DNA of 8,738 nucleotides from Albidovulum sp. (GTDB lineage: Bacteria; Pseudomonadota; Alphaproteobacteria; Rhodobacterales; Rhodobacteraceae), in NCBI GenBank assembly GCA_030837825.1, contig JAUQYB010000115.1:1-8738 (forward strand), given 5' to 3'. The translations under genes were made by a program, and so were the position numbers. This document shows positions 1 through 3,987 of the stretch, in pieces. A model generated the notes under the pieces. It saw only the letters and a list, made by a program, of their open reading frames with translations. It was not told where the DNA came from and ran no database searches. Position 1 is the first letter of the stretch. Every line of letters starts with the position of its first letter.

Positions 1-117
1 GTGGGCGAAGTTGATCATGCCGATGATCCCGTAGACCATCGTGTAGCCGATCGCGATCATGCCGTAGATCGACCCCAGCGTCAGACCGTTGACGGTCTGC
101 TGGATGAAATACTCCAT
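1..117 (-). CDS. livH: Branched-chain amino acid ABC transporter permease LivH, N-terminal fragment
   Basis: This is the first 39 codons of an inner-membrane permease that imports branched-chain amino acids (or related amides) together with LivM, two ATPases and a periplasmic binding protein. The translation begins MEYFIQQTVNGLTLGSIYG and continues with AIGYTMVYG and IIGMINFAH. This is the hallmark LivH N-terminus, where the first membrane helix ends in the conserved INFAHG-type motif. ATG lies at 117-115 and is preceded by a purine-rich Shine-Dalgarno stretch (GGGAGAGGGG) ending next to the start codon. The gene runs off the left edge, so about 250 residues are not visible. It is transcribed away from trmO/mop and nothing in view links it to them. 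The family call is secure; the exact substrate is not shown. Confidence 0.9.
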   Translation of the reverse strand, partial: MEYFIQQTVNGLTLGSIYGMIAIGYTMVYGIIGMINFAH

Positions 118-305
118 TCCCCTCTCCCTGTCTCCGCCCGACACCCCGGCGGCTCCCCTGCGCTTTGCGCGCGTCCGGCCGTTCGGCGGCCAGTGGCTGT
201 TACCGCAACCTTTTCAGCCAAACGGGGGGCGGTCAAGATGCAACAATCCGGCCCGGGCCGGCGGACCGCGCCGCGATCCGCGCCATCGCGCAGTCGAAAT
301 CCCGC
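118..305. other. Intergenic region between livH start and trmO end
   Basis: This 188-base stretch separates the leftward livH start from the end of leftward trmO, so it must hold the livH promoter unless livH is read through from trmO. I see no convincing -35/-10 pair. The stretch contains a 14-base perfect palindrome (listed separately) and a small GGCCG/CGGCC inverted repeat near 177-191. No ORF here looks coding. Confidence 0.6.
248..261 (-). terminator. GC-rich perfect palindrome downstream of trmO, possible weak terminator
   Basis: CCGGCCCGGGCCGG reads the same on both strands. It lies 45 bases past the trmO stop in the direction of transcription. As RNA it could form a 5-bp stem with a CCGG loop, followed on the minus strand by ATTGTTGCATCTT, which is moderately but not strongly U-rich. 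It may help end the mop-trmO transcript before livH, but the T-run is poor. It could equally be an incidental GC-rich palindrome. Confidence 0.25.
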
Positions 306-764
306 TCAGGCCGGGTTCAGGCGATGCGGCTTGATGTCCAGAAGCGGGGTGCCCGACACGCAGTCGAGCCCCCGCACCACAAGGCAGGGCCCGTCCAGCG
401 TCATGAGCCGCACCACCGAACTGGCGATCGGGTTCGGCCGGCAGGGCGAGCGGATCGCGAAGGTGCCAAGCGTCTGGCCGTCATTGCGGGGCGATTGCAG
501 CACCAGATCGCGCCGTGCCCGGTCCATCCAGTAGAGCAGTTGCAGCCCGTCGCCGGCCGTCAGCCCCTTCAGAGCCGCCTGCCAGCGCGGGTCCAGAATC
601 ACGCGACAATCGGGGCCGTGTTCGGCATCGCCTCCGCGCGGACATTCGGCGCGGAGCGTCCAGGGCGTTTCGATCCGCCCGATGAAAATCAATCCCGCGT
701 CGCGGGTTGCGGGCAGATCGGCCAGCTCCTCGCCGGCACGAACCTCGGCTGTATCCACGCTCAA
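306..764 (-). CDS. TrmO/TsaA-family SAM-dependent methyltransferase (short form), mop-linked
   Basis: This 152-residue protein belongs to the TrmO (TsaA, UPF0066) family. E. coli TrmO methylates N6 of threonylcarbamoyl-A37 in tRNA using S-adenosylmethionine. Visible family motifs are IFIGRIETPW (26-35), LLYWMDRARRD (76-86), the signature FAIRSPCRPNPIASS (102-116) and SGTPLLDIKPH (137-147). It lacks the C-terminal domain of the roughly 235-residue E. coli enzyme and is close in size to the short archaeal/VirR-type members. The start is TTG at 764-762, overlapping the mop stop as TTGA. No Shine-Dalgarno is evident, which fits translational coupling; a GTG two codons later is the alternative. 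Its position after mop, under the same Mo-box region, suggests a molybdenum-linked paralogue rather than the housekeeping tRNA enzyme. That last point is inference, so no gene symbol is given. Confidence 0.85.
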   Translation of the reverse strand: MSVDTAEVRAGEELADLPATRDAGLIFIGRIETPWTLRAECPRGGDAEHGPDCRVILDPRWQAALKGLTAGDGLQLLYWMDRARRDLVLQSPRNDGQTLGTFAIRSPCRPNPIASSVVRLMTLDGPCLVVRGLDCVSGTPLLDIKPHRLNPA

Positions 765-971
765 GGCTTGCCGACCATCACGTCCGACGCCTTGATCACC
801 GCGAAAGCCTCGTCGCCGACGGCCAGACGCAGCTCATCCGCTGCGGCCCTGGTGATCGAACTGGTGACGACTGCGCCGCCGCCGAGGGTCAATCCGGACG
901 ATCGTGGTCACGACGCCCGGCTCGACCCCGACGACCTTGCCTTTCAGGACATTGCGTGCGCTCAGTTTCAC
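761..971 (-). pseudogene. mop: Molbindin Mop (molybdopterin-binding/TOBE family), frameshifted
   Basis: Mop proteins are about 69-residue cytoplasmic oligomers that store or buffer molybdate. GTG at 971-969 follows a strong AGGAGG (982-977, 5-base spacer). The first frame reads VKLSARNVLKGKVV, then EPGVVTTIVRID. The homology then moves to another frame: LGGGAVVTSSITRAAADEL, then RLAVGDEAFAVIKASDVMVG, ending at the TGA at 763-761. One extra base in the GGG run at 886-888 (CCC on the coding strand) explains the shift. Removing it gives exactly 69 residues, the normal molbindin length. As written, translation stops at 836-834 after 45 residues, with an RRRRSRHQFD tail. The cause is either a real inactivating indel or a homopolymer sequencing error. 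The strong SD and intact codons on both sides argue that any loss is very recent. Confidence 0.85.
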
Positions 972-1041
972 TTTGTCCTCCTGTCAAAGGGCGACAGCCG
1001 CCGGAATGACTCTGGTCCGATCCGGGGCAGATATGCGTGGC

Positions 1042-1066
1042 ATTCTGCCTGTCACTGTCGCAGAAT
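1042..1066. repeat. 7-bp inverted repeat in the mop leader/promoter region
   Basis: ATTCTGC (1042-1048) and GCAGAAT (1060-1066) are perfect reverse complements separated by 11 bases, CTGTCACTGTC, which itself contains CTGTC twice. It lies 71-95 bases before the mop start, between that gene and the nearest Mo-box. It could be an RNA hairpin in the mop leader or a second regulator site. Nothing in the sequence decides between these. Confidence 0.4.
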
Positions 1067-1084
1067 CGGCGCCCTATGGGCAAT

Positions 1085-1108
1085 CGGTATTTTTTGGCGG
1101 ACATATCG
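1085..1108 (-). promoter_or_regulatory. Mo-box-like ModE/MopA/MopB binding site upstream of mop
   Basis: The half-sites are CGGTATTT (1085-1092) and ACATATCG (1101-1108) with an 8-base spacer. The right half reverse-complements to CGATATGT, matching the left half at 6 of 8 positions. The 8-8-8 layout and the CGnTAT...ATAnCG ends match the operators of ModE-type molybdate-responsive regulators. The site starts 114 bases before the mop GTG, a distance more suited to activation than to direct promoter blocking. That fits the known activation of mop by a ModE-like regulator in Rhodobacter capsulatus. Assignment to mop rather than the rightward operon is by position only. Confidence 0.6.
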
Positions 1109-1116
1109 TGACCGAC

Positions 1117-1161
1117 CCCACCGGCCTACCTGCCGGGAACGGCAAGCATCTTGCCGGTGGG
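1117..1161. repeat. Nested and mutually exclusive hairpins in the divergent region
   Basis: A 9-bp outer stem, CCCACCGGC (1117-1125) with GCCGGTGGG (1153-1161), encloses a small TGCCG-GGAA-CGGCA hairpin (1131-1144). An alternative 7-bp hairpin, CGGCAAG (1140-1146) with CTTGCCG (1150-1156) and a CAT loop, uses bases from both and cannot coexist with them. No T-run follows on either strand, so it is not an ordinary intrinsic terminator. It could act as a switchable RNA leader only if transcription of the rightward operon starts upstream of about 1117, which is not shown. Confidence 0.4.
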
Positions 1162-1239
1162 CGCGGGCCGACAACCCTGACCATCCGCCGGCACCAGGGC
1201 GGCCCCCTCCGACATCCGGTGATGCCGCAGTCGGGCTGG

Positions 1240-1245
1240 TTGACA
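1240..1245 (+). promoter_or_regulatory. Candidate -35 box for the molybdenum-regulated rightward operon
   Basis: TTGACA is a perfect sigma-70 -35 hexamer. No good -10 follows. The best placed candidate is TCGATA at 1264-1269 (18-base spacer), or the overlapping GATATG. Either would put the -10 inside the left half of the 1265-1288 Mo-box and the transcript start within it. That is the expected geometry for ModE repression. The -10 is weak and the assignment tentative. Confidence 0.35.
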
Positions 1246-1264
1246 ACCGGGTCGGCCTGCGTGT

Positions 1265-1288
1265 CGATATGTTTATCTGAACATAACG
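1265..1288 (+). promoter_or_regulatory. Mo-box: ModE-type molybdate-responsive operator
   Basis: The half-sites are CGATATGT (1265-1272) and ACATAACG (1281-1288) with an 8-base spacer. The right half reverse-complements to CGTTATGT, differing from the left at one of 8 positions. ACATAACG is the same right half I recall from the E. coli modA operator bound by molybdate-loaded ModE. The site ends 15 bases before the ATG at 1304, just upstream of its AGGAG, so bound regulator would cover the -10/start region. The likely effect is repression of the small gene and permease when molybdate is plentiful. Confidence 0.75.
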
Positions 1289-1303
1289 AATCAGGAGCGG
1301 CCC

Positions 1304-1531
1304 ATGATCACCCTCATCAAGCGCTGCAAGCGCCACGGCATCCTGCTCGGTAAAAACGCCGACAGGTTGGAAACCGATTTCACCGAAACCTTTCCCGCGG
1401 CCCGTTTCGATCCGGAGGCGAAGGAATGGGTCATTCCGTGGGAAAAGGGCTTCTACGCGCAGTCGAACGCGGTGCTGGAACAGTTCTTCGTTGCGAGGGG
1501 AGAGACGCTCAGCCATATCGACGAATGCTGA
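1304..1531 (+). CDS. Small protein of unknown function, first gene under the Mo-box
   Basis: This 75-residue protein starts at ATG 1304 after AGGAG (1293-1297, 6-base spacer). Codon third positions are about 80% G/C, as in neighbouring real genes. It has a basic start (KRCKRHG, 6-12), a central acidic-aromatic block (FDPEAKEWVIPWEKGFY, 35-51) and no signal peptide or membrane helix. It carries two cysteines (8 and 75, the last residue). The FDPEAKEW.IP pattern loosely resembles the short aromatic motif of HARP-like domains, but that is only a visual likeness and no function is assigned. Its TGA overlaps the permease ATG as TGATG, so the two are translationally coupled. Being first behind the Mo-box makes a role in molybdate uptake or sensing plausible. 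Confidence 0.7.
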   Translation: MITLIKRCKRHGILLGKNADRLETDFTETFPAARFDPEAKEWVIPWEKGFYAQSNAVLEQFFVARGETLSHIDEC

Positions 1532-1980
1532 TGGCCGCACCGGATTCCGTGACGGCCTCGCCGCGCATGACACGTTTCGCCACGGTTACGGCGGGCCTGG
1601 TCATGGCGCTGGCGGCGCTGGCGGTGTTCTCGCTTGGCCTTGGCCGGGTCGCGGTTCCGGCGCGGACGGTGATGGCGATCCTGACCGCGCCGCTGACCGG
1701 CGCGCCGGGGGACTGGCCGGCGGCATTCGGGCAGATCGTGCTGGACGTCCGGCTGCCGCGCATCATTGCCGCCGTCATGGTCGGCGGCGCGCTGGCCGCG
1801 GCCGGCGCGGCCTACCAGAACCTGTTTCGCAACCCGATCGTGTCCCCCGACATTCTGGGGGTTTCCGCCGGGGCGGGCTTCGGCGCCTCGCTCGGGGTGA
1901 TGCTGAACCTGGGCAGCGCCGGCATCCAAGGGGCGGCCTTCACCGGCGGGCTGACGGCGGTGGCGCTGGTCTTTGCCGAA
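1531..1980 (+). pseudogene. FecCD-type ABC transporter permease, C-terminal half missing (possible MolB-like molybdate permease)
   Basis: ATG at 1531 overlaps the preceding stop (TGATG). Residues 22-40 form a first membrane helix. LDVRLPRIIAAVMVGGALA (71-89), AGAAYQNLFRNPIVSPDILG (91-110) and VSAGAGFGASLGV (111-123) are the classic BtuC/FecCD permease motifs. Homology ends near residue 148 (ALVF), about four helices into a protein that should have about ten and roughly 330-350 residues. The next residues (AETGTDPFTCCSGADQ) are unlike the family. The frame stays open by chance to a TAA at 3630, but that stretch is antisense to the kinase gene. No ATPase or binding-protein gene follows. The family imports iron chelates, cobalamin or, for MolBC, molybdate; the Mo-box and divergent mop favour molybdate. 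It is non-functional as written. Confidence 0.75.
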
Positions 1981-2025
1981 ACCGGCACGGATCCCTTCAC
2001 GTGTTGCTCCGGTGCGGACCAGCGG

Positions 2026-3411
2026 TCAGGGATCGGACAGGCTTGCCAGTGGCGCGACCATCGTCCACAGCAGCCCTTCCGGCCGCCATGTCGCGGAAGC
2101 CTGCGCCCCGAGGTTGCTCGAGGCCAGTTCCAGGACCCTCGACCCGAACCCGAGCGCCGCCGGTGCGACCACGGTCCGGGCCGGCACCTCTTCTTCCCAG
2201 GCAAACGACACCTCTGCCCCCCCGACCTGTTCGATGGTCAGCCGCACGGTGCCGGAATTCGCCAGCGCCCCGTATTTCGCGGCATTGGTGGCCAGCTCGT
2301 GAAAGATCAGCGCGAGGTTGGATGCGGCTTTCGTGCTCAGCGGAAGATCGGGGCCGCTGACCACGACATGGGCACCCCGTTCTGCGTTGAAGGGCGCAAA
2401 CAGCCGGTCCAGCAGCGACAGCATGGTCCCGGCCTGGTTCATCTGCTCGTCCGTCGGGATGATCTGGGCATAGGCTGCCGCCATCGCGGCAAGACGCCCC
2501 TGGAAGCTTTCGAACGCCGCACCGGACTCCGGCGCATCGCGGGCGGAAAGGCGCGCCATCCCGCCAAGGACGGCAAAGATGTTCTTGATGCGATGCGCCA
2601 GTTCCCTGGCCAGAAGGTCAAGCTGCGCCTCGCGCGCCTTCTGCTCGGTGATGTCGAACACGACGCCCGCAAACTGTGCCGGCCGGCCATCGGGCCCAAG
2701 CTCGCAACTGCCGGTCGCAAGCAGCCAGCGTGGGGTGCCGCCGCTGTCGAGGCGGAACTCGGATCGGTAGACCCCGCCTTGCGCCATCGCGGATTTCATC
2801 TGCCGGGCGAAGGCGTCGCGATCGGCCCTGTGGATCGGTCTGAGCACGGCCTTGAACGGGATGCCCCTGGCGGCCTGGTCGGGCGCCATGCCGAAGGTTT
2901 CGCCAAAACGCCGGTCACCCTGAAGCAGGCCGTCGGCAGCGTTCCACTGCCAGGTTCCGACCCCTTCGGCGGCGTCGAGTGCGAGGTTCAACTGCTCGGC
3001 GGTGCGCTTCAGCCTCTCCTCTGCCGCCCGCTGCTCGGTGACGTCCCGGTTTTGCCCGACCATCCCGAGGAAGGTTCCGTCGGCGGAAAACCGGGGCCTC
3101 GCCGAGGTATGGAGAATGCGCCAGACCCCGTCGGCCCGGCGGTACCGCGCCTCGGTCTCGAAGGGGATGTGTCTTTGCATGGCGTTCGCCTGCACAGACC
3201 AAAGCCGCGCGACATCGTCGGGATGCAGCGTCCTGTCCCAACTGAAATCGCCAAGGTCGGGCCGAACGCCCCAGAATTCGCGCTGCTCGCGGTTCAGATA
3301 GACGCAATTGCCCTGTTCGTCGCCCAGCCACAGCATCGCCGGTGTCGCCTCGACGATGATGAACCTCGCGTCATCCTCGTCGAGTGGCGGCCGGTGCGGG
3401 CTGTCGGGCAT
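2026..3411 (-). CDS. Soluble PAS-PAS HWE-family sensor histidine kinase
   Basis: This 461-residue cytoplasmic kinase has no membrane helix. PAS 1 covers about 16-125 and ends in GQNRDVTEQRAAEERL. PAS 2 covers about 143-256 and ends in GVVFDITEQKAREAQL. The phospho-acceptor box is ELAHRIKNIFAVLGG (270-284; His273 in HRxKN). The ATPase part has the HELATNAAKYG N-box (His371, Asn376), FAWEEE (Trp405, Glu407) and GFGSR (421-425). His371 plus W-x-E are the residues that name the HWE family. No LOV cysteine motif and no receiver domain are seen. ATG at 3411 is chosen because G/C at third positions falls to about 50% upstream; ATG 3522 and TTG 3627 in the same frame would add 37 or 72 proline/serine-rich residues. 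Related alphaproteobacterial kinases often act on the PhyR general-stress pathway, which fits the EcfG promoter next door, but the partner is not visible. Confidence 0.9.
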   Translation of the reverse strand: MPDSPHRPPLDEDDARFIIVEATPAMLWLGDEQGNCVYLNREQREFWGVRPDLGDFSWDRTLHPDDVARLWSVQANAMQRHIPFETEARYRRADGVWRILHTSARPRFSADGTFLGMVGQNRDVTEQRAAEERLKRTAEQLNLALDAAEGVGTWQWNAADGLLQGDRRFGETFGMAPDQAARGIPFKAVLRPIHRADRDAFARQMKSAMAQGGVYRSEFRLDSGGTPRWLLATGSCELGPDGRPAQFAGVVFDITEQKAREAQLDLLARELAHRIKNIFAVLGGMARLSARDAPESGAAFESFQGRLAAMAAAYAQIIPTDEQMNQAGTMLSLLDRLFAPFNAERGAHVVVSGPDLPLSTKAASNLALIFHELATNAAKYGALANSGTVRLTIEQVGGAEVSFAWEEEVPARTVVAPAALGFGSRVLELASSNLGAQASATWRPEGLLWTMVAPLASLSDP

Positions 3412-3597
3412 GGCTGTCGCCTGAACATCAGGAGGAGAATGCGGCTGCGGAACACTGGAAGACAGACCCGCGGACGGGGGGGTTTCAGCAGGATCCCCTC
3501 GATCTGGGGTCACGGACGTCATCTGCAACAACAAGTTTGCAGTATTGCACGAAAACGCCAGCTCAGCCAGAGCGGGCGCGCGGGATTTTGCCGTTTG

Positions 3598-3614
3598 GGA
3601 AACAGGCCGTTTCC
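3598..3614. repeat. Inverted repeat GGAAAC-N5-GTTTCC
   Basis: Perfect 6-bp arms, GGAAAC (3598-3603) and GTTTCC (3609-3614), are separated by AGGCC. They lie in the kinase upstream region next to the AT-rich pocket. It could be an operator for a dimeric regulator of the kinase gene or chance; no known consensus is recognised. Confidence 0.3.
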
Positions 3615-3697
3615 ACGGAAAACACAATAATTTGTCTCACCGACGGTTTTCGGGACGCTGGCGGCCGCGCGGAAACCTGCCGACGACGGATCGTGAA

Positions 3698-3723
3698 GGA
3701 ACCCGTCCCGCCCTTACCCCGTT
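3698..3723 (+). promoter_or_regulatory. EcfG-type general stress response promoter
   Basis: GGAAC (3698-3702), 17 bases, then CGTT (3720-3723) is an exact match to the GGAAC-N16/17-cGTT promoter of alphaproteobacterial EcfG (SigT/RpoE4) sigma factors. Transcription would start around 3730, giving a leader of about 70 bases before the CsbD-like ATG at 3799. CsbD-family genes are typical members of general-stress regulons, which supports the call. Confidence 0.7.
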
Positions 3724-3798
3724 CACTCATGTGGGCGCCGGAAATCGGTCGGTGCCCGAAGGCTGCCCGGGCCTGCCCGGACCCGAAAGGACAAAGCG

Positions 3799-3987
3799 AT
3801 GAACTGGGATCAAATCGAAAGCAAGTGGTCTGCCATGACAAGGCGGGTGCGCCTGGAGTGGGGCGGCGAGGCCGGGAAGGAACAGCAGGCGACCGTTCCG
3901 GGCACGGCCGTGGTGGCGGTCGAGATGGTGATGGTGCAGGAAACCGGCCTTGAACGCGGGGTGCCGAAACGGACGGTCCGGATTTGA
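3799..3987 (+). CDS. Small stress protein with CsbD-like N-terminus
   Basis: This 62-residue protein starts at ATG 3799, 7 bases after AAAGGA (3786-3791). Residues 1-22 (MNWDQIESKW, then SAMTRRVRLEWG) match the start of CsbD/YjbJ proteins, which typically begin MNWDQIEGKW and are general-stress proteins of unknown biochemical role. After residue 23 the usual LTDDDL...GKRDQLVGKIQ repeat is absent and replaced by a Val/Met/Glu-rich tail ending in KRTVRI. Third codon positions remain GC-rich in the tail and no other frame restores CsbD homology, so this is not an obvious frameshift. An EcfG promoter lies upstream and the stop overlaps the glucan synthase TTG as TTGA. It is either a diverged short CsbD relative or a truncated remnant that still provides coupled translation for the next gene. 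Confidence 0.65.
   Translation: MNWDQIESKWSAMTRRVRLEWGGEAGKEQQATVPGTAVVAVEMVMVQETGLERGVPKRTVRI

Larger units (their letters stand above)
972..1303. other. Divergent regulatory region between mop-trmO and the 75-residue gene/permease pair
   Basis: These 332 bases hold no convincing gene. In order they contain the mop ribosome-binding site (977-982), a 7-bp inverted repeat (1042-1066), a Mo-box-like site (1085-1108), a set of nested and overlapping hairpins (1117-1161), a perfect TTGACA (1240-1245), a second Mo-box-like site (1265-1288), and the AGGAG ribosome-binding site (1293-1297) of the rightward small gene. The arrangement is that of a shared control region for two molybdenum-responsive transcription units. 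Confidence 0.7.
3412..3798. other. Divergent intergenic region between kinase and CsbD-like gene
   Basis: This 387-base region holds the promoters of both neighbours. It contains a low-GC pocket near 3615-3640 (AAAACACAATAATTTGTCTC), probably the kinase promoter area. It also has a GGAAAC/GTTTCC inverted repeat (3598-3614), an EcfG-type promoter on the plus strand (3698-3723), a TGCCCGG direct repeat near 3763-3780, and the AAAGGA ribosome-binding site (3786-3791) of the CsbD-like gene. A plus-strand ATG at 3438 follows a good AGGAGG, but its arginine-rich product does not look like a protein. Confidence 0.6.

Noticed and set aside
1140..1156. CGGCAAG-CAT-CTTGCCG as an intrinsic terminator
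   Set aside because: No T-run follows on either strand and no gene ends next to it.
165..1280. 371-codon plus-strand ORF across trmO and mop
   Set aside because: It is opposite TrmO, which has strong family motifs, and crosses the control region with its Mo-boxes. No recognisable protein.
1478..1493. GGAAC...CGTT resembling an EcfG promoter
   Set aside because: The spacer is only 7 bases instead of 16-17, and the site is inside the 75-residue coding region.
2026..3411. LOV photoreceptor interpretation of the kinase PAS domains
   Set aside because: The GxNCRFLQ flavin-binding motif is absent from both PAS domains, so light sensing through a LOV domain is not supported.
3412..3627. Longer kinase starting at TTG 3627 or ATG 3522
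   Set aside because: Third-position GC in these codons is about 50%, well below the kinase body. The extra residues are Pro/Ser-rich and precede a PAS domain that already starts about 15 residues after ATG 3411. No Shine-Dalgarno precedes 3522.
3438..3630. Plus-strand ORF starting MRLRNTGRQTRGRGG after a good AGGAGG
   Set aside because: The product is arginine/glycine/glutamine-rich without domain character, lies antisense to the kinase leader, and third-position GC is not gene-like. The AGGAGG is probably incidental.
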